Shown: positions 41,896-50,376 of the stretch, piece after piece | Position numbering within the stretch: the stretch's first letter is position 1 | Layout of the letters: the number at the start of each line of letters is the position of its first letter | Source: an uncultured Vampirovibrio sp. | GTDB lineage: Bacteria; Cyanobacteriota; Vampirovibrionia; Gastranaerophilales; Gastranaerophilaceae | NCBI GenBank assembly: GCA_910577515.1 | Contig: CAJTLW010000004.1 | Coordinates: 62,001-126,000 of the forward strand | DNA length: 64,000 nt | Direction of reading: 5' to 3' | Made by a program: the position numbers and the translations under genes | The notes under the pieces: generated by a model | Told to the model about the DNA's origin: nothing | Databases searched by the model: none | The model's input: only the letters and a program-made list of their open reading frames with translations

Positions 41896-43263
41896 ATGGC
41901 AACAACTACAAAAATAGAATTCGGTACAGACGGTTTCAGGGGCGTTATCGCGGATGATTTTACGTTTGAAAATGTTGAAAAGATAACCCATGCAACAGGT
42001 TTGTACGTTTTGGAAACAACAAAGCTGAAAACTATTCTGATAGGCTATGACCCGAGGTTTATGGCAGATAAATTTGCAAAATTTTGTGCTGAAATATTGT
42101 CTAAATCAGGTTTTAGAGTTTTACTAAGCAGCAAAGTGGTACCAACCCCTGTAATTGCTTATGCTGCAACTGTTGAAAAAGATTGTGCGGGTGCTATTAT
42201 GTTTACAGCTTCGCATAACCCGAAAGAATATTTAGGGATTAAATTTATTCCAAATTATGGCGGGCCTGCTACAAAAGAGATGACAGACAGAATTGTAGAA
42301 TTAATCGGGAATAGTTTGCCATCTTCTGCAGGAAACATTGTTGAAAAGGATTTTAGCGAAGAATATTTTAAACATATTGAAACTTTGATTGATTTTGATG
42401 TTATAAAAAAATCTGCCCCAAAAATAATTTATGACGGGCTTTTTAGCGCATCTATAGGGTATTTTGACACTATTTTAAAAAGAAACAATATAGATTTTGA
42501 AGGGGTTAATTTGCATTATGACCCTGATTTTGGCGGGGGTTTACCTGAACCAAAGGCAAAGTTTATGAAGCACAAAAAGAATGGTTTTTTAACGTTTGCA
42601 AACGATGGAGATGCTGATAGATATGGTGTTTTAGATGAAAAAGGAGAATATATAAGCCCCAATATTGTTATGGCTATTCTATTAAAATATTTGGTACAAA
42701 AAGGTTTAAAAGGAAAAATGATTAAAACTGTTGGTGTAAGCCAAATTGTAGACATTACAGCTGAAAAACTCGGGGTAGAAATGCTCACAACGCCTGTCGG
42801 GTTTAAATGGCTCTCTGAAAAAATGCGGGAAAATGAGACTATTCTTGCGGGGGAAGATTCCGGGGGTTTAAGCACGGGAGGGCATATTCCTGAAAAAGAC
42901 GGTATTTTTGCAAATTTACTTATACTTGAAACGGTTTGTGCTGCGGGAAAACCTTTATATGTTTTAAAGCAGGAAATTACAGAGTTTGCTGGCAAAGAAT
43001 TTTTGCAAGACAGGGTAGATGTTAAATTAAAATCTGAAGATGAAACAAAAGCTTTAATGAAAGAATTCGAGGGTTTAAGGGATATTTGCGGATATAAGAT
43101 AAATGAAATTTTAAAGCTGGACGGGGTTAAATTTTTCTTTGATGAAGCTTCCTGGATATTAATGAGAAAATCAGGCACAGAGCCATTATTAAGGTTTTAT
43201 ATAGAAACTACGGATGATAAAAAGCTTTCGGATATTAAAAAATTTATACAAAGTAAAATTTAG
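41896..43263 (+). CDS. Phosphoglucomutase/phosphomannomutase family protein
   Basis: 455 aa, alpha-D-phosphohexomutase family. FGTDGFRGVIADDFTFENV at the N-terminus, the phosphoserine loop TASHNPKEYLG (about residue 100), the metal loop DGDADRYG (about residue 236), the sugar loop GEDSGGLS and the C-terminal phosphate loop RKSGTEPLLRFYIE are all intact. It feeds hexose-1-phosphate to glycan synthesis or glycogen metabolism. Its stop overlaps the convergent rnhC gene by 4 bases. Confidence 0.94.
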   Translation: MATTTKIEFGTDGFRGVIADDFTFENVEKITHATGLYVLETTKLKTILIGYDPRFMADKFAKFCAEILSKSGFRVLLSSKVVPTPVIAYAATVEKDCAGAIMFTASHNPKEYLGIKFIPNYGGPATKEMTDRIVELIGNSLPSSAGNIVEKDFSEEYFKHIETLIDFDVIKKSAPKIIYDGLFSASIGYFDTILKRNNIDFEGVNLHYDPDFGGGLPEPKAKFMKHKKNGFLTFANDGDADRYGVLDEKGEYISPNIVMAILLKYLVQKGLKGKMIKTVGVSQIVDITAEKLGVEMLTTPVGFKWLSEKMRENETILAGEDSGGLSTGGHIPEKDGIFANLLILETVCAAGKPLYVLKQEITEFAGKEFLQDRVDVKLKSEDETKALMKEFEGLRDICGYKINEILKLDGVKFFFDEASWILMRKSGTEPLLRFYIETTDDKKLSDIKKFIQSKI

Positions 43264-44165
43264 ACGTTAATAATGTCTGAATATGTTTTAAAATGAAGCT
43301 TTGCTATGTTTTTAAATTCACCTTGGCCAAATTTTGTCATAAATTTTTTACCTTGCTCTAAAACCAGGTTTGAAGCACCTTTTGGGAGATTTATTTCATA
43401 TTCTGAAGCAAGTCTTGAAATTCTTTTTACAAATTCACCCCTTGCAAGCACTGAAGCTGCGGCTACTGCCGTATCCGATTCGGCCTTTGTTTGCTGAATG
43501 AGCCGGATATTTTTACCTCTTTCTTTTAGGGCTGAAAGGATAACTTTTTCATCTGCGAATTTATCTGAAATAGCAGTATTACAGGGTTTTTTAGCTAAAA
43601 TATTTTCTAAAACCGTGGAATGACCCCAGGCAAGCAGCCTGTTTAGGTTTTTAAATTTATCATAAAGTTCATTATATTTTGAAGGTGAAATTGCGATAAT
43701 ATCAAAGGTTGAAACCTCTTTAATCAGGTTTTCAAGCTCTAAAATTTTTTTATCATTCATTTTCTTGCTATCGCAAACTCCCGCTTCCTGCAAGGTTTTT
43801 GCCCCGTTTTCATCTAAAAGAACACCTGCAATTACAAGAGGGCCAAAAAAATCTCCTTTGCCGGATTCATCAATTCCTATATGAGGGTAAGGTGCAATCT
43901 CACCTTGAGTTTCCGGTGGGTTTGGGGTTGAAAGTGTTTTGAAAAGCGAGTTTTGAATTGGTTCAAAATATTTTGATACAATACAGTCTGTGTTATTTCC
44001 TTGAATTACAAGTTTTCCGCTTGTATAAAATGAGGCTGTAAAGCCTGTGCCGCGGGCTTGAAAGAACATATATTGAGGGGTGGAAAAAGCTGCATTTTCT
44101 GCTTCAAAAATGCTTTTAAATTTTTCAATTTCAGCAGGTGAAAATTTTGAAGTGTATGTGTTCAT
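43260..44165 (-). CDS. rnhC: Ribonuclease HIII
   Basis: 301 aa; cleaves the RNA strand of RNA-DNA hybrids. The N-terminal ~85 residues are the RNase HIII TBP-like substrate domain. IGIDESGKGDFFGPLVIAGV carries the DE-x-GKGD catalytic Asp-Glu of type HIII. Further acidic residues are in AGVCDSKKMNDKKILELE and ESDTAVAAASVLAR. Length fits. Confidence 0.94.
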   Translation of the reverse strand: MNTYTSKFSPAEIEKFKSIFEAENAAFSTPQYMFFQARGTGFTASFYTSGKLVIQGNNTDCIVSKYFEPIQNSLFKTLSTPNPPETQGEIAPYPHIGIDESGKGDFFGPLVIAGVLLDENGAKTLQEAGVCDSKKMNDKKILELENLIKEVSTFDIIAISPSKYNELYDKFKNLNRLLAWGHSTVLENILAKKPCNTAISDKFADEKVILSALKERGKNIRLIQQTKAESDTAVAAASVLARGEFVKRISRLASEYEINLPKGASNLVLEQGKKFMTKFGQGEFKNIAKLHFKTYSDIINV

Positions 44166-44192
44166 TTAAAAATTATACCAGTAAAATTTCTC

Positions 44193-44221
44193 TTGAAAAT
44201 ATTTTATTTTTAGAATAATAT
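44193..44221 (+). promoter_or_regulatory. Promoter of tRNA-His
   Basis: TTGAAA, 17-bp spacer, TAATAT, about 58 bases before the tRNA. Confidence 0.6.
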
Positions 44222-44278
44222 TAAGATTATTAAAGACTAATGGCGGTTTCGCCAGAAAAGTTTGAAATGAATGACTAT

Positions 44279-44355
44279 GGCGGGTGTAGCCAAGTGGTTA
44301 AGGCTCCGGATTGTGGTTCCGGCATTCGTGGGTTCGAACCCCATCACCCGCCCCA
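44279..44355 (+). tRNA. tRNA-His (anticodon GTG)
   Basis: Cloverleaf with acceptor GCGGGTG/CACCCGC, the extra 5' G (44279) pairing with C73 as in all tRNA-His, anticodon loop TTGTGGT and T-arm GGGTTCGAACCCC. CCA is encoded. A terminator follows at 44365. Confidence 0.97.
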
Positions 44356-44364
44356 TTAAAATTT

Positions 44365-44388
44365 AAGACCTCCAAAGAGGTCTTTTTT
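44365..44388 (+). terminator. Terminator of tRNA-His
   Basis: AAGACCTC-CAAA-GAGGTCTT then TTTT. Confidence 0.85.
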
Positions 44389-44424
44389 GCAGTCATACAA
44401 ATACTTTCCAGAGTTCGAACAGAT

Positions 44425-44673
44425 TTATTTGCATTGGATTTTATTGTTTTGAACGGTGCAATTTGCTTCTATGTATGATTTTAAGGCGGATTGGAAGGAA
44501 CTGTCATCTTTTACATTATAAATAGCTTTTGCAAAGTCCCATGTTGCAGTTCCGCCAAACCAGGTGGCATCTTGAATTTTACTTATTATGCTTTTGCCGT
44601 CGCAGGCGCAATTTTCGGCATATACCGGAATTACAAGCATAGAAAGCAGGGCGGCAATTAAAAATTTTTTCAT
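44425..44673 (-). CDS. Small secreted Cys-containing protein
   Basis: 82 aa with a signal peptide (MKKFLIAALLSMLVIPVYAE, cut after AYA-like VYA). The mature part has CACDGKSIISK at the start and ANCTVQNNKIQCK at the end, so four cysteines able to form disulfides. AAGGAGG lies 6-7 bases before the ATG. Function unknown. Confidence 0.65.
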   Translation of the reverse strand: MKKFLIAALLSMLVIPVYAENCACDGKSIISKIQDATWFGGTATWDFAKAIYNVKDDSSFQSALKSYIEANCTVQNNKIQCK

Positions 44674-44757
44674 TATAAAACCTCCTTATTTTTCAAATTA
44701 TAAAACGATTTATAAAAAACATTGTTCATTTTTAAAAGAAGTAATAGTTATAAAAGG

Positions 44758-44786
44758 TTGACAATGGTTAGATGTCTAAGTATAAT
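44758..44786 (+). promoter_or_regulatory. Consensus promoter with MarR-type operator in the spacer
   Basis: TTGACA, 17-bp spacer, TATAAT. The spacer holds TTAGATGTCTAA (44768-44779), an inverted repeat related to TTAGACATC in front of the cupin gene (45225-45233). Repressor binding here would block RNA polymerase. Confidence 0.75.
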
Positions 44787-44792
44787 GATTTT

Positions 44793-45203
44793 ATGAAGCA
44801 AATACTTTCGCTGATTTCTAAAATTCATAAAAAAGGCAATGATTATATTGTTGAGCAATTAAAACAAAACGGTGCAGATGGGCTTGTGCCAAGCCATGGT
44901 GATATTCTCATTGTTCTTTATAAAAAAGATAAAATGTCTATGAAAGATATTGCAAAAGAAATTCACCGTACAAAGCCTACGGTGACCGTGCTTGTGGATA
45001 AACTTGAGAAGTTTGGTTTTGTAAAAAGAGAAATTTCAGGGGATGACAGCCGGTGTACAAATATTGTGTTAACCAAGAAAGGCAAGGATTTTAAGCCTGT
45101 TTTTGAAAAAATTTCGAAAAATCTGAATGATACAATGTACAAAAATTTAACTGAAAGTGAGATTGCAATTTTGGATATTCTTTTAGAAAAAATGTTAAAA
45201 TAA
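44793..45203 (+). CDS. MarR-family transcriptional regulator
   Basis: 136 aa from ATG 44793. The frame also opens at ATG 44772, but that codon lies inside the promoter spacer; 44793 is 7 bases after the -10, so the mRNA would be leaderless. The winged helix is clear: PSHGDILIVLYKKDKMSMKD, IAKEIHRTKPTVTVLVDKLE (recognition helix) and the wing GFVKREISGDDSRCTNIVLT. It probably represses itself and the downstream cupin gene through the shared TTAGACATC box. Confidence 0.85.
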   Translation: MKQILSLISKIHKKGNDYIVEQLKQNGADGLVPSHGDILIVLYKKDKMSMKDIAKEIHRTKPTVTVLVDKLEKFGFVKREISGDDSRCTNIVLTKKGKDFKPVFEKISKNLNDTMYKNLTESEIAILDILLEKMLK

Positions 45204-45211
45204 TAAAATTT

Positions 45212-45240
45212 TTTACAATGATTGTTAGACATCAAATTAA
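45212..45240 (+). promoter_or_regulatory. Promoter/operator of the cupin gene
   Basis: TTTACAATGATTGTTAGACA and on: TTTACA as -35, AAATTAA region as weak -10, with TTAGACATC in the spacer matching half of the MarR gene operator. TTxACAATGxTT is shared by both sites. Confidence 0.6.
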
Positions 45241-45252
45241 AAGGAGAAAATT

Positions 45253-45624
45253 ATGTTAAAAACCACTGAAATCGGGAAAATCGGGGATATTATCAACTTA
45301 GAAAACGGAAAAAAGTTTTTAAAAAATGAACTTGAATTAACAAGTTGTGAAATCTCTGTAAACGCTGTGCCACAAGGCTTTAAGGTTCCATTTAACCATA
45401 AACACAAACAAAATGAAGAAATTTATATTGTTTTAAAAGGGGAAGGAATTATTACTGTGGATGGTGAAAAAGTATCTGTAAAAGAAGGCAGCTGCGTAAA
45501 AATTTCTCCCGAAAGTGTTAGAACCCTTGAAAATACAGGGAAGGTGGAATTTCAATTTATTTGTATTCAGGCAAAGGAGAATTCTCTTGAGCAGTGCGGT
45601 TTAGCAGATGCTGAACTTTGTTAA
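45253..45624 (+). CDS. Cupin-domain protein
   Basis: 123 aa. Cupin motif 1 is PFNHKHKQNEEIYIVLKGEG (two His and Glu metal ligands), motif 2 is VKEGSCVKISPESVRTLENT, where the usual last His is replaced by Val-Arg. A small single-domain cupin, possibly a metal-dependent enzyme or sensor. AAAGGAG precedes the ATG by 8 bases. It lies 49 bases behind the MarR gene and overlaps the convergent glycosylase by 4 bases. Confidence 0.83.
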   Translation: MLKTTEIGKIGDIINLENGKKFLKNELELTSCEISVNAVPQGFKVPFNHKHKQNEEIYIVLKGEGIITVDGEKVSVKEGSCVKISPESVRTLENTGKVEFQFICIQAKENSLEQCGLADAELC

Positions 45625-46121
45625 ACACTTGATTTTAAAGTTTTTTGCCATTCTTTACATAAATCTTCAAGGCGGAAACAGGCGTTTGCAGGGCTTGTGG
45701 AGGGCATTTTGAAGCATTGATATTCTTGAAATACTTGTGGGATGTGCTTTTTAAGCGCTGAATATGCCTTATTGCCGTTTAAAATCACTATTTTCAGGTT
45801 TTTATATTGTTTTAAAAGTCCTAAAATATCATTTGGAATTTCATCTGTTATGTCAGAATCCAGGCTACCTTTGCGTTTGCAGGTTTTTATAACATCCCAG
45901 AGTGCAAACCCGTTATTTAAAAGGGTTTCCAGCTTTTTTTGATATTCAAAACCTGATAAGTCAGGACAATTGCATAAAAATCCCATTACTTTCCAAAATC
46001 TGTTTTGCGGATGGGCGTAATACTCTTGTGCCTCAAGGGATTTCACCCCGGGCATTGAGCCTAAAATTAAAATTTTTGAATTTTTGTTTACCGAAGGTAA
46101 AAAACTCTTACATTTACTCAT
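45621..46121 (-). CDS. Hypoxanthine/uracil-DNA glycosylase (UDG family 6, HDG type)
   Basis: 166 aa. ILILGSMPGVKSLEAQEYYA then HPQNRFWKVMG is the family 6 motif that excises hypoxanthine from DNA. FALWDVIKTCKRKGSLDSDI and the late MPSTSPANA (motif with Ser-Pro-Ala) are also present. A base-excision repair enzyme in the cytoplasm. Confidence 0.88.
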   Translation of the reverse strand: MSKCKSFLPSVNKNSKILILGSMPGVKSLEAQEYYAHPQNRFWKVMGFLCNCPDLSGFEYQKKLETLLNNGFALWDVIKTCKRKGSLDSDITDEIPNDILGLLKQYKNLKIVILNGNKAYSALKKHIPQVFQEYQCFKMPSTSPANACFRLEDLCKEWQKTLKSSV

Positions 46122-46273
46122 ATATTGTACAGGTTTTATGTTTAAAAAATGCTTGTTTTTATAAAGCTATTTTACAACAAATTCCTTATGTGGTAATATA
46201 AGACTTGTTATTTGACTAGAAATAATTACGTTTTAGCCAAATTTAACAAATAAAAACCAGTAAGGATAATGAG

Positions 46274-46756
46274 ATGAGAGAAGAACTTCTTAGCATAATT
46301 GAGAAAAACAGCCGCATTCCGCTTGATGAATTAGCCGTAATGCTAGGTGTACCAGAGGATAAGGTGGTTACAGAACTTACAGCGTTAGAAAAAGAAGGAG
46401 TTATCTGCGGCTATCATACGCTTATAGATTGGGAAAAAACATCACAAGATAAGGTTAACGCGCTTATAGAGGTGCGTGTGACTCCTCAACGCGGGCAGGG
46501 TTTTGATAAAATAGCAGAAAGAATTTATAATTATCCTGAAGTTCGCTCTGTATATTTGATTTCAGGCGGATACGATTTGCTTGTAACGCTTGAAGAGAAG
46601 TCTTTAAAAGAGATTTCAATGTTTGTAACGGACAAACTCTCCACTCTTGATACTGTTTTAAGCACTGCAACGCATTTTATTTTAAAAAGATATAAAGACC
46701 ATGGAACAATTTTAGATAAAAAACGTGTTGATGAAAGAGAGATAATTACGCCATGA
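46274..46756 (+). CDS. Lrp/AsnC-family transcriptional regulator
   Basis: 160 aa. The N-terminal helix-turn-helix (SRIPLDELAVMLGVPEDKVV, then TALEKEGVICGYHTLID) precedes a RAM/ACT-like effector domain (VRVTPQRGQGFDKIAERI, YLISGGYDLLVTLEEKSL). It probably senses an amino acid and controls the aminotransferase gene that overlaps its end by 4 bases. Confidence 0.9.
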   Translation: MREELLSIIEKNSRIPLDELAVMLGVPEDKVVTELTALEKEGVICGYHTLIDWEKTSQDKVNALIEVRVTPQRGQGFDKIAERIYNYPEVRSVYLISGGYDLLVTLEEKSLKEISMFVTDKLSTLDTVLSTATHFILKRYKDHGTILDKKRVDEREIITP

Positions 46757-47931
46757 CAAAGCCTCTTTCAAAAAAAGTTTTAGATTTAAAGCCTTCAGGG
46801 ATAAGAAAATTTTTTGATATAGTATCTGAAATGAAAGATGCAATATCTTTGGGTGTTGGCGAGCCGGATTTTGATACCCCCTGGCATATCAGAGATGAAG
46901 GGATTTATGCTCTTGAAAAGGGAAGAACTTTCTATACTTCAAATGCTGGCTTAAAAGAACTTAGGGAAGAAATTGCAAAAAAAGTTGAAAAAGTTCAGGG
47001 TGTTCAATATGACCCAATGTCTGAAATTATTGTGACTGTTGGCGGGTCTGAAGCTATTGATATCGGCTTAAGAGCAATGGTAAATGAAGGAGATGAGGTT
47101 ATAATTCCTACCCCTTCCTATGTTTCTTATGAACCGTGTGCAATTTTAGCAGATGCAAAGCCTGTAATTATCAATCTTAAAGGGGAAAATGAATTCAGGC
47201 TGAAACCGGAAGAATTACAAAATGCAATTACCCCTAAGACCAAGGCATTGATTTTGCCATACCCGAATAACCCCACAGGGGCCATTATGGAAAAATCCGA
47301 TTTAGAAAAAATCGCTAAAATTATTATAGATAATGACCTTTATGTGCTTTCCGATGAGATTTATTCAACTTTAACTTATAAAGAAAAACACGTTTCAATC
47401 GTAAGTTTAGATGGTATGCGGGAGAGGACGCTTTTAATAGACGGTTTTTCAAAAGCTTATGCTATGACAGGCTGGAGATTAGGCTATGCCTGCGCTCCAA
47501 AAGAATTAATAAAACAGATGGTGAAAATTCATCAGTTTGCAATAATGTGTGCGCCCACAACAAGCCAATATGCCGCTGTTTCTGCTTTAAGAAACGGTGA
47601 AAAAGATGTTGAGATGATGGTTAGAGCTTATAACCAGCGCCGCCGTTTTTTAATGGATTCTTTTAAAAAAATGGGCTTAGAGTGTTTTGAACCCTATGGC
47701 GCTTTTTATGTTTTTCCTTGTATTAAAGAATTTGGAATGACAAGTGAAGAATTTGCAACCAGATTTTTAGAAGAAGAACGTGTGGCTGCAATTCCAGGGA
47801 ATGCTTTTGGCGATTCAGGCGAAGGATATTTAAGAATATCTTATGCTTATTCAATTGACAGCTTAAAAATTGCCATGGAAAGGCTTCAAAGATTTATTGA
47901 GCGTTTAAGAAAAGAACAAAGCCGCGCATAG
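46753..47931 (+). CDS. Pyridoxal-phosphate aminotransferase, class I/II
   Basis: 392 aa, fold type I. LGVGEPDFDTPWHIRDEG near the N-terminus, PYPNNPTGAIMEKSDLE, SDEIYSTLTY (the Asp that binds the pyridine nitrogen), and the Schiff-base Lys in IDGFSKAYAMTGWRLGY. Similar to aspartate/aromatic aminotransferases; with pheA nearby it may transaminate phenylpyruvate, but specificity is not readable. Confidence 0.93.
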   Translation: MTKPLSKKVLDLKPSGIRKFFDIVSEMKDAISLGVGEPDFDTPWHIRDEGIYALEKGRTFYTSNAGLKELREEIAKKVEKVQGVQYDPMSEIIVTVGGSEAIDIGLRAMVNEGDEVIIPTPSYVSYEPCAILADAKPVIINLKGENEFRLKPEELQNAITPKTKALILPYPNNPTGAIMEKSDLEKIAKIIIDNDLYVLSDEIYSTLTYKEKHVSIVSLDGMRERTLLIDGFSKAYAMTGWRLGYACAPKELIKQMVKIHQFAIMCAPTTSQYAAVSALRNGEKDVEMMVRAYNQRRRFLMDSFKKMGLECFEPYGAFYVFPCIKEFGMTSEEFATRFLEEERVAAIPGNAFGDSGEGYLRISYAYSIDSLKIAMERLQRFIERLRKEQSRA

Positions 47932-47940
47932 TCATTTTTA

Positions 47941-50286
47941 TTATAGTTTTTCAAATATATAAAAATCTGCAAAAGAAGTATCTTCAGTGTCTTTTGGAGA
48001 ATATTTATATTTATGTTCAATTTTTTCTTTTAAAACCCAGCCTTTTGTAATGTTGTTTTGGTTTTGTTCAATCCAATCCGTAAATTTTCTGTGTTTCACA
48101 TGCGGGCAGTGATTTTCATTTTTATTTGAAGCGTAGATTATTACAAATTTTTCTGCTGCAGAAAATAAATTTTCCATATATTCATAAAATACGCAATCTT
48201 CTATTAAATGATAAATTACGTCTAAAGACAGTACCAAATCTGCTGTTTCGCCATTGTAATCTTTAGCGTTTTTGAATGTGTAATTTGATTTATCAGAAAA
48301 TTCTTTTTTACATTTATTTAAAACTGTTTCCGATACATCAAAACCTGTATATTGTTTAAAATTCAATAATTTTAGCTGGTTTCCATCCCCTGAACCGAAT
48401 TCTATAACATTTTTAATTTCGTGGTTTTTAACAAAATTATTTATAATTTCAGCCTTAAAATCTGCAAGTCTACCATAGCTTCCAGCGCCAGAGGTTCCAT
48501 CTGATAAATATCTATTTTCCCAATAGAGTTTTGAATTTATTTCGCCCCCTTCTTTTTTACAAATAACTATTAAATCTGTTCCTAAATCAGCATTTTTATT
48601 TGATATATAAAAATCTTCAATGGAAAATTCATTAATATAGTCAATATTCAAATTGATTTCTTTCATACCCTTAAAATCAGTGCGGTTTGGGGCAACTCTG
48701 TTAAATTCTATATCAAGAATTTCTTGTTTTGCACTAATTCCAGAAATTTTAAAATTTTCAAAAACCTTTTTTATATCTTTATTTAAAGCTTTTGCGTCAT
48801 ATTCTCTTAAATGTTCAGGGTTCCATGGTTTTTGGTTTTTGGCAAGTCTGTATGTTCTTGATGGGGTGGTTAAAATGCAGATACCACCATCTTTTAACAC
48901 CCTTTTTATATTATTTAAATATTCTTTAACATTTTTAACATGTTCAACCACATGAAATGAAATTACGATATCAAAGCTTTTATCCTGATATTCAAGGTTT
49001 TTGCCGTCATAAAGTTTAAAATTACATTTTTCATTTTTATATTTTGAATTTGCAAGATTTATTGCACTTTCTGAAATATCAACCCCTTCAATATGTTTGC
49101 AGAATTTTGATAAATAATGTGTTCCAAAACCATCTCCAGAGCCTATTTCAAGAATGGTTGAATCTTTATTTATAAAATTTCTTATATAATCATAGGCAAA
49201 TTTATGGTCTAAAAATAATATATGGCTGTAAATATCCTTGCCAAATTTTTCAAAAACATACTGTTTTTTACCTTGAATTAAAATTCTATCTTTAATAGAA
49301 GGGTAGTGTTCAAGTATATTATTCAACTGAATATCGTTGCCGCCTGTGCCGTTGCCTGAAATGTACAGTGTGTTTTCATTATAAAATCCTAAATCTCTTT
49401 TTGGGTTTACCTGTTTAATGCGGCTAACGGGATTATGTACAACCTTTATTTTTGTATTATTTAAAACAGCCATAGCAAAAAACCAGATGTCATCTGCATT
49501 TGGGGCGAAGTTTAAAAATAATTCTTCATTTAATACATCGGGGCTAAGTGATTTTGGAGGGTACAAAACGCCGCCACCTGTTGTCGGGAAATTTATAAAA
49601 TCTGCAGAATTATCATTGATGCAGCCTTTCCAGCTTGTATACGGGCGGATTTTACCGTCTTCAAAAGTTATTTTATGAACCCTGTGGGCGTGAATAAATT
49701 CAGGGTTTTTTAAATAGGCTTCATAAAGCTTTAAAAGCCAATTTTCAGGGTAAAAGATATCATCATCAGCAGTCACTATAATATCATTTGGGAATTCTTT
49801 CAGGGCAGGGATAAGCTTTTTATAAGATTTTAAATCTTTACACCATTTTATGGTAAGGCCGTTTTCTTTGAATTTAAGCAATTTTTGTGGTAAATCTGCT
49901 TCTTTGTTTGGGAATTGCTCTTCGGCAAGGTATAGAATAACCATATCAGGTTTTTTTGATTGCTTCAAAAGAGAATAAACGCTATAGTGGATATCATACA
50001 TCCTATCGGGGTATGATGTTAAAGTGACAATGAGTTTTACCCCCCCCTTCTCACTTTTTGGCATTATTCCTAAACTATTAAAGCGTTCAATTTCATAAGA
50101 AATTTTTTCTTTATTTATGCCGTTATTTAAGATTACCCCTGCTTTTCTTATGAATTCCTGTTGTTTGTTAAAATCTTTAATTAGCCTTTTTGCCTTAATA
50201 TGCCTGAATGTTTTATTTAAAAATTTTATTTCCGTATAATATTCTTCACTTTTGATTGAAAAGATTTTTTTCAATAAATTTTTCAT
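47941..50286 (-). CDS. Glycosyltransferase fused to two SAM methyltransferases
   Basis: 781 aa with three domains. Residues about 80-330: a glycosyltransferase-like domain, LIVTLTSYPDRMYDIHYSVY and the acidic IIVTADDDIFYPENWLLKLY. Residues about 360-530: a class I methyltransferase, STILEIGSGDGFGTHYLSKF and the CHVVEHV-like ISFHVVEHV. Residues about 610-770: a second one, NVIEFGSGDGNQLKLLNFKQ and LVLSLDVIYHLIED. Probably builds and caps a methylated surface glycan. A run of 8 G (minus strand, 50040-50047) lies in codons about 81-83, a potential phase-variation tract. Confidence 0.85.
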   Translation of the reverse strand: MKNLLKKIFSIKSEEYYTEIKFLNKTFRHIKAKRLIKDFNKQQEFIRKAGVILNNGINKEKISYEIERFNSLGIMPKSEKGGVKLIVTLTSYPDRMYDIHYSVYSLLKQSKKPDMVILYLAEEQFPNKEADLPQKLLKFKENGLTIKWCKDLKSYKKLIPALKEFPNDIIVTADDDIFYPENWLLKLYEAYLKNPEFIHAHRVHKITFEDGKIRPYTSWKGCINDNSADFINFPTTGGGVLYPPKSLSPDVLNEELFLNFAPNADDIWFFAMAVLNNTKIKVVHNPVSRIKQVNPKRDLGFYNENTLYISGNGTGGNDIQLNNILEHYPSIKDRILIQGKKQYVFEKFGKDIYSHILFLDHKFAYDYIRNFINKDSTILEIGSGDGFGTHYLSKFCKHIEGVDISESAINLANSKYKNEKCNFKLYDGKNLEYQDKSFDIVISFHVVEHVKNVKEYLNNIKRVLKDGGICILTTPSRTYRLAKNQKPWNPEHLREYDAKALNKDIKKVFENFKISGISAKQEILDIEFNRVAPNRTDFKGMKEINLNIDYINEFSIEDFYISNKNADLGTDLIVICKKEGGEINSKLYWENRYLSDGTSGAGSYGRLADFKAEIINNFVKNHEIKNVIEFGSGDGNQLKLLNFKQYTGFDVSETVLNKCKKEFSDKSNYTFKNAKDYNGETADLVLSLDVIYHLIEDCVFYEYMENLFSAAEKFVIIYASNKNENHCPHVKHRKFTDWIEQNQNNITKGWVLKEKIEHKYKYSPKDTEDTSFADFYIFEKL
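50040..50047. repeat. G8/C8 homopolymer tract in the glycosyltransferase fusion gene
   Basis: Eight C on the plus strand, coding for Gly-Gly on the minus strand. No run of G or C this long was noticed elsewhere in this A+T-rich window. Confidence 0.85.
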
Positions 50287-50376
50287 AAATTCTAGCCTTT
50301 AAACCCTTAGTGACAATGATACCATAAAAAATCCTCTTCTTTAAAGAAGAGGATTATAGATTGCTTTTTAATGATT

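Noticed and set aside
42516..43178. 220-aa minus-strand frame inside the phosphohexomutase gene
   Set aside because: Antisense shadow; composition follows the codon structure of the real gene.
48000..50286. Reading the long gene as three separate fused ORFs caused by assembly
   Set aside because: The frame is continuous across all domains and linkers; no frameshift is needed.
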